This document shows, piece by piece, positions 36,047-44,014 of a stretch of DNA of 64,000 nt (position 1 is its first letter; each line of letters opens with the position of its first letter). The notes below the pieces were generated by a model that saw nothing but the letters and a program-made list of their open reading frames with translations, searched no databases and was not told the origin of the DNA. The position numbers and the translations under genes were made by a program. Source of the stretch: Acinetobacter shaoyimingii (lineage in GTDB: Bacteria > Pseudomonadota > Gammaproteobacteria > Pseudomonadales > Moraxellaceae); contig NZ_CP049801.1 in assembly GCF_011578045.1 (NCBI RefSeq), positions 124,001 through 188,000 on the forward strand, written 5' to 3'.

Positions 36047-36568
36047 TCATTCCAATTTTGATGAATCAGATAAACAAAGTTGCATCAGCACCAAATCACG
36101 CCATTTCCCAAATTTTTGCCCTACTTCAGGCATATATCCAGTCTGTTTAAAGCCTAACTTTTCATGCAAACGTATCGAACCGATATTTTCATGATCGATG
36201 GCTGCGACCATGATATGAAGACCTTGAGCTTTGGCGTGTGCAATCAGATGTTTTAAAAGTTTTGTGCCTACACCTAAACCTGCATATTGTGGTGCAATAA
36301 ATACAGAATGTTCTACAGTATTGCTAAAACCTGTAATAGCTCGAAATGTTGAATAGTCTGCAAACCCAATGATTTCATGGCTTTGCTCAGTTTCTATGAC
36401 AAATAGTGGAAAGTGATTTTGACGTAATTGCTGGAACCATGCATTGAAATGCGCAAGGTCTTTTGCCTCACTATTCCAAGTCGCCATACCATTGAGCACT
36501 TCATGGTTATATAGGGTTTGGATCGATTGCAGATCTTGAAACTCTGCAGGGCGTATACAATAGGACAT
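36047..36568 (-). CDS. GNAT N-acetyltransferase (phosphinothricin/methionine-sulfoximine type)
   Basis: A 173-residue GNAT enzyme of the Pat/MddA-like group. RPAEFQDLQSIQTLYNHEVLNGMATW is the characteristic N-terminus; the acetyl-CoA motif is QYAGLGVGTKLLKHLI (near residue 97), and ENIGSIRLHEKLGFKQTGYMPEVGQKFGKW is the C-terminal signature. Relatives acetylate methionine sulfoximine, methionine sulfone or phosphinothricin. A link to the purine island is positional only. Confidence 0.85.
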   Translation of the reverse strand: MSYCIRPAEFQDLQSIQTLYNHEVLNGMATWNSEAKDLAHFNAWFQQLRQNHFPLFVIETEQSHEIIGFADYSTFRAITGFSNTVEHSVFIAPQYAGLGVGTKLLKHLIAHAKAQGLHIMVAAIDHENIGSIRLHEKLGFKQTGYMPEVGQKFGKWRDLVLMQLCLSDSSKLE

Positions 36569-36610
36569 AAACTTTAAATTCGTTTTTTATCATATTTTAT
36601 TTTTTTGCAT

Positions 36611-36640
36611 AAAAAAGCAAGACCAGAGTCTTGCTTTTTT
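36611..36640. terminator. Bidirectional terminator between the GNAT gene and tsx
   Basis: Perfect hairpin AAAAAAGCAAGAC-CAGA-GTCTTGCTTTTTT with A and T tracts on either side. It ends the tsx transcript on the minus strand. Confidence 0.9.
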
Positions 36641-36665
36641 AAGGTATCAATCAAATTTTTTAAAC

Positions 36666-37388
36666 TTAGAAATGATATTTGACTAAGGCGCTGACATCAT
36701 TTTGTCGCACGCCTGGTACACCAAATTTGTTGTTCCAAACGGAGTGTTCTACACCCACATATAATTTAGTTTTAGGTGAGATATGTTTACCGACGTTCCA
36801 TTTGTATTGGCTGGTCCAGTTCAGTTCGCTGGCATGATCTGGTCCTTCACCTGTAGACCAATCTAGGAACGCATCAGCCAAGAATTCTTCATTGCCAATT
36901 TTAAATGGAATACCGTAGACAAATGTCATTTGATAGTCATCTTTACCCAGTTCATTATTGGCTTTATAGAAATTTAATTGTGCGTATTGGAATTTAGGAA
37001 TGGCTAAATCAAATCCAATACCGTATAAGAAATTGTCAAAATTCACACCTGAGTTATTTGATTCCCATGTGGTGGCAACAAGTACGTCTTTAATTGGGCC
37101 AAACTCTAATTTTTTCCCCGAAATTGCACCTAAACTAAAGCGTGGTGAAAATTCAAAATAGTTGGTCTGAGTATCATCTTCCCACTGATGATCATTAAAG
37201 AAGAATAAATCTGCGTATTTAAATTTTGCTGTGTATTCGAATGTTACTGTAGTGCGATCTTCAGAGCCCAACTCATAGTTTGAGCCATAAAGAGCACTTA
37301 CACTGAAGTCTTGCCAAATCGGCGCGGCTTGAGAGAGAGAAGCCGCTGATGCCAGAGCACATGTTGCGATGATTTGATTGAATTTCAT
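36666..37388 (-). CDS. Tsx/OmpK-like outer-membrane channel
   Basis: Outer-membrane beta-barrel related to nucleoside-specific channels. The 240-residue protein has a signal peptide ending at SQA-A near residue 21, alternating amphipathic strands throughout and a C-terminal aromatic (KYHF) typical of barrel insertion. The WQDFSVSALYGSNYE start matches the Tsx/OmpK superfamily. Next to the urate/xanthine-type permease and with a sigma-54-like promoter, it probably admits purines, nucleosides or ureides (inference). Confidence 0.78.
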   Translation of the reverse strand: MKFNQIIATCALASAASLSQAAPIWQDFSVSALYGSNYELGSEDRTTVTFEYTAKFKYADLFFFNDHQWEDDTQTNYFEFSPRFSLGAISGKKLEFGPIKDVLVATTWESNNSGVNFDNFLYGIGFDLAIPKFQYAQLNFYKANNELGKDDYQMTFVYGIPFKIGNEEFLADAFLDWSTGEGPDHASELNWTSQYKWNVGKHISPKTKLYVGVEHSVWNNKFGVPGVRQNDVSALVKYHF

Positions 37389-37433
37389 TCAATATTACCC
37401 CTGAGAAAGCGTTGGAAAGAATACCAACATTGA

Positions 37434-37450
37434 TGCAAAAATAAAGCCAA
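37434..37450 (-). promoter_or_regulatory. Sigma-54-like promoter of the tsx-like gene
   Basis: Minus strand TTGGCTTTATTTTTGCA: TGGC of the -24 and a perfect TTGCA -12 at the correct distance; the A-C-G part of the -24 is degenerate. Predicted start about 34 nt before the gene. Confidence 0.5.
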
Positions 37451-37505
37451 TTTATGTAAAATATTCAAATTAAGTGCATAATTAACTTAAAAATTTTACC
37501 GTTTG

Positions 37506-38870
37506 TTAAATTTTGTGATGGGAGTCAATAATTTGCTCTTTATTCACTATTTGCTTAGGTTTAATAAAATCAAGATGATAGAAGATAAAATTCAACAGAA
37601 TCGCCATTAAACAGGTAGAACTAATGCCTGAGTGAAACAGCACTTGTACCCATTTTGGAAAGTCTGCATAAAATGAATGATCAATAATTGGGATCATGCC
37701 TGCAGCGATTGACGTCGCCACAATAATCAGGTTTCTTTGGTCGTTATAATCAATTTTTGCCAATGTTCGAATACCACTTGCGGCAACGGTTCCAAACAGA
37801 ACTAGACCTGCTCCACCTAGTACTGGAACAGGAATGGCAGCAATAAAACGCCCCATAATAGGCAACAGTCCAAGTACAACTAAAATCATGCCGCCCGCGG
37901 CCACTACAAAACGACTTTTAATACCTGTAATGGCAACCAAACCAACATTTTGTGCAAAAGCACTTTGCATGAAAGAGCCAAAGATAGGCGCAACAGCACT
38001 CGACAACATATCGGCACGTAAGCCATTGGAAATACGATTTGAGTCGACATCTGTTTCAACGATTTCACCAACAGCAATAATGTCTGCTGTGGTTTCTGTC
38101 ATTATCACCAGTGTTACAATCAGCATAGAAATGATGGCTGTGACTTCAAAGGTTGGCATGCCAAAAGCAAAAAAGTGTGGGACTTGGAACCAATTGCCTT
38201 GAGCCACTTTACTAAAATCACCAAAACCAGCAACGAATGCCAATATCGTTCCAATCACGATGGCCAATAGAATGGATAAGCGACGGATCGCTGCATGACG
38301 AGAAAGATTCAGCGCAATTACAATTGCCAAAGTGACTAAAGCCAGCCCAATATTTTCAATACTTCCCCAATCTGGTGCAGTTTTATTGCCACCCATCATC
38401 CAGCGTACAGCAACGGGTAAAAGTGATAAACCAATGATAGTAATCACACTGCCTGTAACAACGGGTGGGAAAAAGCGAATGATTTTTGAAAAATAAGGTG
38501 CCAAGAAAAAACCGATAAGTGACGCGACAATCACAGCGCCATAAACTGCTTGTAAGCCACCGCCAGTGGTAACAATGGCGACCATGGTCGCAACTCCAGC
38601 AAAGGAGACACCTTGAACAAGGGGCAATTGAGCACCAATATATTTCACGCCAATTGTTTGTAAGATTGTTGCTAAGCCACCCACAAACAGGGCCGCCGCG
38701 ATGAGTAATCCTATTTCTACAGCATTTAAGCCTGCTGCTGTGCCGACAATAAGAGGGGGCGCAATGATGCCACCATACATGGTCAGTACATGCTGTAATC
38801 CATAGGCTGCACTTTTGCCTGCACCTAAATATTCATGTTCGGGAGAGATTGTTTTTTCATGTTCAGTCAT
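37506..38870 (-). CDS. NCS2 family urate/xanthine-type permease
   Basis: Nucleobase:cation symporter-2 family transporter of 454 residues and about 12-14 membrane segments. Family motifs are QHVLTMYGGIIAPPLIVG (near residue 25), QLPLVQGVSFAG, and ETTADIIAVGEIVETDVD, with the Glu of transmembrane segment 8, followed by SAFAQNVGLVAITGIKSR. The last motif is that of urate/xanthine carriers rather than uracil carriers. Its place among urate-degrading genes supports urate uptake. It lies 78 bp behind hiuH and is probably transcribed from the uraD promoter. Confidence 0.88.
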   Translation of the reverse strand: MTEHEKTISPEHEYLGAGKSAAYGLQHVLTMYGGIIAPPLIVGTAAGLNAVEIGLLIAAALFVGGLATILQTIGVKYIGAQLPLVQGVSFAGVATMVAIVTTGGGLQAVYGAVIVASLIGFFLAPYFSKIIRFFPPVVTGSVITIIGLSLLPVAVRWMMGGNKTAPDWGSIENIGLALVTLAIVIALNLSRHAAIRRLSILLAIVIGTILAFVAGFGDFSKVAQGNWFQVPHFFAFGMPTFEVTAIISMLIVTLVIMTETTADIIAVGEIVETDVDSNRISNGLRADMLSSAVAPIFGSFMQSAFAQNVGLVAITGIKSRFVVAAGGMILVVLGLLPIMGRFIAAIPVPVLGGAGLVLFGTVAASGIRTLAKIDYNDQRNLIIVATSIAAGMIPIIDHSFYADFPKWVQVLFHSGISSTCLMAILLNFIFYHLDFIKPKQIVNKEQIIDSHHKI

Positions 38871-38948
38871 GGTTTATTCCCTCAATCTTTTGTTTTAATT
38901 ACTCTTGTAAATAACTTATCTATAAAAATGCCTGATTTAGCGTTTGCA

Positions 38949-39269
38949 TCAACTGCCTCTATAGGTCGAATAGGCATAAGGGCTGATCAATAAAGGAATG
39001 TGATAATGCTGTTGGGCATCCTTAACGCTAAAATGAATGACTGCTTTAGGGAAAAAGGTCTGGGTATTTAAACGATGAAAATATTCAGCAATTTCAAATT
39101 CAAGACTGTAATCACCGACTACAAATTTAGATAAACCAAAGTCACTGATACGACCATCATCATTGGTTTGTGAGGTCGCCAGACATTGACCTTGAGCGTT
39201 GTATAAGCGAATGGTGACATTGGCTGCAGGTTTGCCTAAATGGGTATCTAAAATATGTGTACTGATCAT
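38949..39269 (-). CDS. hiuH: 5-Hydroxyisourate hydrolase
   Basis: Transthyretin-like enzyme that opens 5-hydroxyisourate to OHCU. The 106-residue protein starts with ISTHILDTHLGKPAANV (active-site His) and ends in the diagnostic C-terminal YRGS. The start ATG overlaps the uraD stop (ATGA), so the two successive enzymes are translationally coupled. Confidence 0.95.
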   Translation of the reverse strand: MISTHILDTHLGKPAANVTIRLYNAQGQCLATSQTNDDGRISDFGLSKFVVGDYSLEFEIAEYFHRLNTQTFFPKAVIHFSVKDAQQHYHIPLLISPYAYSTYRGS

Positions 39270-39778
39270 GCTTGGACCTCCTGTGATAATCGCAGTAAGG
39301 CAATTTCTAAAAGTTGTTGATGAACGATTCTTTTTTCAATTTCTGGATCATTGGCTAAGCGGTATTTCAACGCCGTTAAAATCTCTTCACTGCTTAAACC
39401 TGATGCTTTGATCAGAAAGATGTAGCCATATTTTTTTTCATACGCGACATTGCCTTCATAAATCGCAACTAAAGTTTCTTCGTCTTGGCTCAAGGCACTT
39501 TGTTCACGATCTGAAAAAACTTGTTCTTTTTCACTCAATGCTACTTTTGCTTTTTTCTCACCAATGCGAGGGTGGGTATTTAATGCAGCTAAAATTTCAT
39601 CCCAAGTCCAAGACTTGGTTTGTTCTGAAGCATAGGCAAGCAATTCTTCTTTAGAATCAAAAGGTCGACGTTGATCAATCTCAGTCGCCCAGCGCTCTAT
39701 ATGAACACATTGTTTGAGTAAGCTTTTGATTTCACTTTCATTGTTTTGATTAAATTCGGACAGCAACAAGGTAAACAT
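39266..39778 (-). CDS. uraD: OHCU decarboxylase
   Basis: Converts 2-oxo-4-hydroxy-4-carboxy-5-ureidoimidazoline to S-allantoin. The 170-residue helical protein has the LLKQCVHIERWATEI segment and the catalytic HPRIGE motif near residue 91, then FLIKASGLSSEEILTALKYRLAND. First gene of the uraD-hiuH pair, with the best sigma-54-like promoter in the window directly upstream. Confidence 0.95.
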   Translation of the reverse strand: MFTLLLSEFNQNNESEIKSLLKQCVHIERWATEIDQRRPFDSKEELLAYASEQTKSWTWDEILAALNTHPRIGEKKAKVALSEKEQVFSDREQSALSQDEETLVAIYEGNVAYEKKYGYIFLIKASGLSSEEILTALKYRLANDPEIEKRIVHQQLLEIALLRLSQEVQA

Positions 39779-39805
39779 CTCAAAATTGAATTTATGAGAT
39801 AAATT

Positions 39806-39822
39806 TGCAAGATCAGTGCCAA
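39806..39822 (-). promoter_or_regulatory. Sigma-54-like promoter of uraD-hiuH
   Basis: Minus strand TTGGCACT-GATC-TTGCA: both -24 (TGGCAC) and -12 (TTGCA) elements are consensus with exact spacing. Predicted start near 39794, leaving a short leader of about 16 nt. Confidence 0.72.
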
Positions 39823-39854
39823 TTCAGCTTTATTTGAATATTTAGATGAAAATG

Positions 39855-39890
39855 CACAAAAAAAGAGAACAGTAAAATGTTCTCTTTATT
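39855..39890 (-). terminator. Rho-independent terminator of puuE
   Basis: Minus strand AAAGAGAACA-TTTTAC-TGTTCTCTTT followed by a T-run. It separates puuE from the uraD promoter just downstream. Confidence 0.87.
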
Positions 39891-39909
39891 GAAGATTTAG
39901 AGCGTCGTT

Positions 39910-40872
39910 TTAAGGAGGAAAATGTTCATACCAATGCTGTGCAATATCGCCACGACGACAAATCCAAACTTTTTCATGCGATTGAACATAGTCTAAAAAC
40001 TTTTGTAGGGCTTTAAAGCGAGCTGGACGCCCTAAAAGACGGCAATGCATGCCGATAGACAGCATTTTCGGACTCGTATCACCTTCTGCATACAGCACAT
40101 CAAAGGCATCTTTTAGATACTGATAAAACTGATCTGCATGATTAAAACCACCTGGTGAGCTGAACTTCATATCATTCGTGTCTAAGGTATAAGGAATAAT
40201 CAAATGTGGACGTGATTCACCTTGTGTATTGGTCAGCGTTGTCCAAAAAGGCAGGTCATCGCCATAGTAATCTGAGTCATATTGAATTTGAGGAAATTCC
40301 GCCAAAAGTTGTCGCGTGTTTGGACTATCTCGCCCTGTGTACCAACCAATTGGAGCATGACCAAAGAGGGTTTCTAATACACTGATGGCTTGATCCATAT
40401 GTTGGCGTTCTGTTTCTATGTCCATGTGTTGATAATGAAGCCAGCGCTGACCATGCGAGACCACATCATAATTTGCTTCTTGTATAGCTTCGACCACGTA
40501 CGGGTTACGCACCAAAGCCATCCCGACACCAAAAATAGTCATGGGTAACTGACGCGATTTAAATTCATTGTGAATGCGCCAAAAACCTGCACGTGACCCA
40601 TATTCGTACATCGAATCCATCGACATATGTTTGTCATTAAAACTGGCTGCACCAATGATTTCTGATAAAAATTGTTCAGAACTTGCATCGCCATGTTCGA
40701 TGTGATTTTCTCCACCTTCTTCATAGTTCAGTACAAATTGAACGGCAATACGTGCACCATTTGGCCACTTTGGATGCACAGGTTGACCATGATAGCCAAT
40801 TAAATCGCGTGAATATGGTGCATTTTGGATCGCGTCTATCAGTTCCTGACCACGTAAGTAAGTACTTGTCAC
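39910..40872 (-). CDS. puuE: Allantoinase (PuuE, polysaccharide-deacetylase fold)
   Basis: Hydrolyses allantoin to allantoate without the binuclear metal site of classical AllB. The polysaccharide-deacetylase fold shows YSRDLIGYHGQPVHPKWPNGARIAVQFVLNYEEGGE (near residues 20-55), YEYGSRAGFWRI, SHGQRWLHY and GWYTGRDSPNTR, all PuuE landmarks. AGGA 8 nt upstream favours the GTG at 40872; the frame continues seven codons further to a GTG at 40893. A sigma-54-like promoter lies at 41046-41062. Confidence 0.93.
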   Translation of the reverse strand: MTSTYLRGQELIDAIQNAPYSRDLIGYHGQPVHPKWPNGARIAVQFVLNYEEGGENHIEHGDASSEQFLSEIIGAASFNDKHMSMDSMYEYGSRAGFWRIHNEFKSRQLPMTIFGVGMALVRNPYVVEAIQEANYDVVSHGQRWLHYQHMDIETERQHMDQAISVLETLFGHAPIGWYTGRDSPNTRQLLAEFPQIQYDSDYYGDDLPFWTTLTNTQGESRPHLIIPYTLDTNDMKFSSPGGFNHADQFYQYLKDAFDVLYAEGDTSPKMLSIGMHCRLLGRPARFKALQKFLDYVQSHEKVWICRRGDIAQHWYEHFPP

Positions 40873-41045
40873 AATGGGTATCCTTTTGATCACTTTTTAA
40901 AAATACTACTTGCAAATTTTCGAGTTAAGTCCGATATTCAAAGTATAAGAACACCATTCTGAAGACTCAAAAATAGTGTTCATCATTCAAAACGGAGGAA
41001 TAAATTCCAAAAGAAATTGAAGATGTTCGAACCGAGATAAAAGCA

Positions 41046-41062
41046 AGCGACAAACGTGCCAA
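41046..41062 (-). promoter_or_regulatory. Sigma-54-like promoter of puuE
   Basis: Minus strand TTGGCACG-TTTG-TCGCT: perfect -24 element, -12 GC in register, nearly identical to the hpxO element. Predicted start near 41034, about 160 nt before puuE; a half-site TTGCACAA lies just upstream at 41072-41079. Confidence 0.62.
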
Positions 41063-41114
41063 GATAGAAGTTTTGCACAAAAATGATTCAAATATAGAAA
41101 AGAGGATGATATTT

Positions 41115-41474
41115 ATGAACATTGAAATCCGTACAGATAAAAATATTCAAAATAGTGAGCGTTTAATCGAGTATGTACGTGCAGAACTAAGTGCAGAATT
41201 TCAACGCCATACAGAGAAAATCACCCATTTTTCTGTGCATTTGAGCGATGAAAATGGTGAAAAGGGTGGTGCCGATGATATTCGTTGTATGATCGAGGCA
41301 AGACCTGCAGGACTTAAGCCTGTGGTGGTCAATCATAGAGGTCATAACCTAGACACAGCGATTCATGGTGCAATTGACCGTTTGAAACGAAGTTTAAAAC
41401 ATGCTTTTGAGAAAAAAGATAACCCGCGTGGTGGGCCATTAGAGCTGGCTGATGCTGATGTAGATGAAGCATGA
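41115..41474 (+). CDS. HPF/RaiA-like ribosome-associated protein
   Basis: A 119-residue protein with the HPF/RaiA (S30AE) layout: MNIEIRTDKNIQNSERLIEYV start, ITHFSVHLSDENG, the CMIEARPAGLKPVVVNHRGHNLDTAIHGAIDRLKRSL core with a basic helix, and an acidic tail. Such proteins bind ribosomes during stress, often causing hibernation; the C-terminal dimerisation domain of long HPF is missing. GAGG upstream supports ATG 41115. The same frame is open upstream but lacks a canonical start before TTG 41073. Confidence 0.8.
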   Translation: MNIEIRTDKNIQNSERLIEYVRAELSAEFQRHTEKITHFSVHLSDENGEKGGADDIRCMIEARPAGLKPVVVNHRGHNLDTAIHGAIDRLKRSLKHAFEKKDNPRGGPLELADADVDEA

Positions 41475-41480
41475 TTTAAA

Positions 41481-41507
41481 AAAAGCCCCTTGAGGGGCTT
41501 TTTTGTT
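41481..41507 (+). terminator. Rho-independent terminator
   Basis: AAAAGCCCC-TTGA-GGGGCTTTT followed by further T; ends the HPF-like transcript. Confidence 0.9.
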
Positions 41508-41656
41508 TTGTATAGCATCAAACTTTTATTTACTTTTTTAGATTGGACAATATCTGACGCTTTTATAAATTAAAATTTATGTTTATGATCAATACAATAA
41601 AAAAAACTGATGAATTTTAGGCATAATATCAATCTAATATTTAGTGAGACAAAGAC

Positions 41657-42199
41657 ATGCTAACAGCTCAACAACAAGTGTTTTTACAGGCCTTAGAAGA
41701 ACTTGATATTGCTCAGGTTCAACGCCTGTTGGCAGATGGTCTTGATCCAAATTTTATCGATCCTGAAAAAGGACCTGCGGTATCGGTATGGTCGGATACT
41801 TTGTTTCAATGGTGGGAAAAGATTTGTGAAGCGCATGAAGCAGAGCAACCACTCAGTGAAGAACAGAAACAAAAAGACTTACAAATCCATTTAGATATTT
41901 TAGACGCTTTGATTCAAGCTAAAGCCAATTTCCATTTATGGGATGCAGAAGAATGTTATGGACCTCTTTGGGATGCTGCAAGTGCTGCATGTGCACCCGC
42001 TGTAAAGCGCTTGCTTGATGAAAATGTTGATCCAAATACCAAAGATGAAGAGGGTAAAACTATCCTTACGTCTATAAGTGATTTATTTTTCGACTGTGAT
42101 TTTGATAAGATTGATTGGTCACAGGCATTACCTGAAGAAAAAGATACGTTAGAACTATTACGTAGTCGTGGTGCTAAAATGACCAAAGAAATAACTTAA
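41657..42199 (+). CDS. Ankyrin-repeat domain protein
   Basis: A 180-residue cytoplasmic protein without signal peptide. Ankyrin-type repeats are visible as LEELDIAQVQRLLADGLDPN (about 12-31), HLDILDALIQAKANFHLWD (about 79-98) and CAPAVKRLLDENVDPNTKDEEGKT (about 112-136). Ankyrin units mediate protein contacts; no enzymatic domain is present. Partner unknown. The next gene begins within 15 bp, so co-transcription is likely. Confidence 0.75.
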   Translation: MLTAQQQVFLQALEELDIAQVQRLLADGLDPNFIDPEKGPAVSVWSDTLFQWWEKICEAHEAEQPLSEEQKQKDLQIHLDILDALIQAKANFHLWDAEECYGPLWDAASAACAPAVKRLLDENVDPNTKDEEGKTILTSISDLFFDCDFDKIDWSQALPEEKDTLELLRSRGAKMTKEIT

Positions 42200-42213
42200 A
42201 TTTGAGTGTTCTC

Positions 42214-42993
42214 ATGACAATATTGAAAAAAACAACATTAGTATTCGCTGTCACTGCAAGCATGCATAGCATGTACAGTATGGCAGCAGATTTTGAGTTT
42301 GACCGCCCTGGGGATGGTTTTAGTACCACAACTACCCCTGTTGGGCGATTGGCATGGGAACAAGCTTTACCAACTGCACAGTATCAAGAGTTCAGAACTT
42401 TGACTGGAGATAAGGGCAATCAAACCAGCTTAAAAGCGGATATGCTTTTACGTACAGGCTTAATGGACGGTCTAGAATTACGTCTTGGTTGGGATGGGCC
42501 CGCATGGAGTAAAACTCGCTTCCAAGGACAGCATTTTGAAGATGATGGTCTTGGTGATGTCACGATTGGTCTAAAAAAATCGATTGACTTAAAAGACGAT
42601 AAATTGACCATGGCTGTTTTAGCACAAGCTTTAATTGCTACAGGCAATGATGGTTTTACTGCCCATGATGATATTTATATGCTCGCTTCATCTGTGAACT
42701 ACAAGTACAGCGAAGGCCTGACCACAGGCATCACCATGAAATACGAAGTTCAGAACAGTGATTGGGCTGTGACCGCAGTGCCAACCTTGGGTTATAAAAT
42801 CGCAGGTCCATTATCAGGCTATTCACAACTTGTGTATCGTAAAGCTGAAAGTCAAGATTATGAATATGGTCTAGGTTCAGGTTTAATTTATGCATTGAGT
42901 GACCGTGCCCAACTTGATGCAAGTATTGGGGTCGATTTACAAGGTTCAAATAAGAGCTATAACGGCGGTCTTGGAATCTCTTATTTATTCTAA
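42214..42993 (+). CDS. Outer-membrane beta-barrel of the phenol-degradation MetA-like/transporter family
   Basis: A 259-residue exported barrel protein. A signal peptide of about 25 residues ends at SMA-A. The body consists of alternating strands (LRLGWDGPAWSKTRFQG, DDGLGDVTIGLKKSIDLKDDKL, GLTTGITMKYEVQ) and a terminal aromatic residue. This matches the family annotated as MetA-pathway of phenol degradation/transporter, for which no firm substrate exists. ATG 42214 is preferred over TTG 42202. Confidence 0.7.
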   Translation: MTILKKTTLVFAVTASMHSMYSMAADFEFDRPGDGFSTTTTPVGRLAWEQALPTAQYQEFRTLTGDKGNQTSLKADMLLRTGLMDGLELRLGWDGPAWSKTRFQGQHFEDDGLGDVTIGLKKSIDLKDDKLTMAVLAQALIATGNDGFTAHDDIYMLASSVNYKYSEGLTTGITMKYEVQNSDWAVTAVPTLGYKIAGPLSGYSQLVYRKAESQDYEYGLGSGLIYALSDRAQLDASIGVDLQGSNKSYNGGLGISYLF

Positions 42994-43005
42994 GTGTATA
43001 GAAAA

Positions 43006-43039
43006 AATAAAAAAGCGGTCATTTGACCGCTTTTTTATT
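43006..43039. terminator. Bidirectional terminator between convergent genes
   Basis: Perfect palindrome AATAAAAAAGCGGTCA with TGACCGCTTTTTTATT, two-base centre. Serves both the barrel gene (+) and the GGDEF-like gene (-). Confidence 0.92.
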
Positions 43040-43062
43040 GGGAATTTGGGGCTGATCATCAC

Positions 43063-43668
43063 TTAAGTAAATATTGCAGTTTGATCACGCAATTGATTAT
43101 AACCACTCGATTTTGCTAAAAATAAGGCTTGATCTGCTTGTTGAAGCACTTTATCGCTAACCAAGTCTTGTGCCGAAACAGATACGCCACCACTGGCTTG
43201 TAACGGAATTGATTTTACATTGAAATGAACGATGTCATTTTGAATCAGATCTAAGCAACGTTTAGCCACTTGATTTGCATGTTCTAAATCAATGTTATAG
43301 AGAATTAGAATAAATTCATGTTCTCCAAAACGTCCCACCAGATCAGTGTCACGAATATTTTTTGTCAAAATGGACGCTGTTTTAATCAAAGATTTCTGCG
43401 CTGCTTTAATTCCGTATTTTGATTGCACTTCTACGTAATTATCCAAATTTAAAAGCACGATCGCATAGTGACAACTCATATTTGGGGTGAGTTCTTTTAA
43501 GTATCTATTGATCGCAAATTGATTGTATAGACCTGTTAGAGGATCCATTTCGAGCAAATCTGCTTTGGGTTTTTTAAACAGAAATGGCGATAAGAAACTA
43601 TGATGGATAATGTCTTTAAAGAAGGAGTAAATCTTACGTTTTCTTTCGGAGTAGATTTTGGTTCTCAT
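43063..43668 (-). CDS. Degenerate GGDEF-domain protein
   Basis: A 201-residue protein with a single GGDEF-type domain (about 40-195): MDPLTGLYNQFAINRYL, LLNLDNYVEVQSKYG, and an active-site loop reading FGEHEF instead of GGDEF. The I-site RDTD is kept five residues before it. Loss of the second Gly/Asp pair suggests it is not a normal cyclase; a c-di-GMP receptor role through the retained I-site is plausible. There is no membrane sensor, only a basic N-terminal helix. Confidence 0.82.
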   Translation of the reverse strand: MRTKIYSERKRKIYSFFKDIIHHSFLSPFLFKKPKADLLEMDPLTGLYNQFAINRYLKELTPNMSCHYAIVLLNLDNYVEVQSKYGIKAAQKSLIKTASILTKNIRDTDLVGRFGEHEFILILYNIDLEHANQVAKRCLDLIQNDIVHFNVKSIPLQASGGVSVSAQDLVSDKVLQQADQALFLAKSSGYNQLRDQTAIFT

Positions 43669-44014
43669 TCGTACAACCGCCTATTTGATTCTTTTTTGTA
43701 TCATTGTTTTTTTCAATTAAAAGCATAGCAATAATAAGCTTTAGATTCAATTTATAAATTGTATAAAATATTGAAATATAAAAATATTTTAATGTGATGC
43801 GTGGCGCATAATTGCTACTTAAATTTGAAATTAATCAAATTTTATACAAGCGTATTGAAATTTTTTCTATGATTTATTCTAGGGGCGAGAATAAAAAAAT
43901 GAGGCATGAAAGGAGAACACTGACGATTTCCTATGTCAGTGTTGTCTGGTATTCAATCTTAAAAATGGGAACAATTGAAAAAAATTTTAGCGGTCATTTA
44001 AAACGCTTAGAGTT
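43669..44014. other. Intergenic region with a perfect 9-bp inverted repeat
   Basis: A 346-bp AT-rich spacer upstream of the GGDEF-like gene and downstream of the esterase gene. AACACTGAC (43916-43924) and GTCAGTGTT (43935-43943) form an inverted repeat with a 10-bp spacer. No T-run follows on either strand, so it is better read as an operator than as a terminator. Open frames here show no coding support. Confidence 0.55.

Noticed and set aside
38871..38948. Sigma-54 promoter for the NCS2 permease
   Set aside because: The nearest minus-strand AGGCAGTTGATGCA has the two elements about two bases too close; the gene is more likely read from the uraD promoter.
41004..41114. In-frame upstream extension of the HPF-like gene starting at ATT after GGAGG
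   Set aside because: ATT is a very rare start, the stretch overlaps the puuE sigma-54-like promoter on the other strand, and ATG 41115 matches the family N-terminus. A related genome with ATG at 41004 would reopen this.
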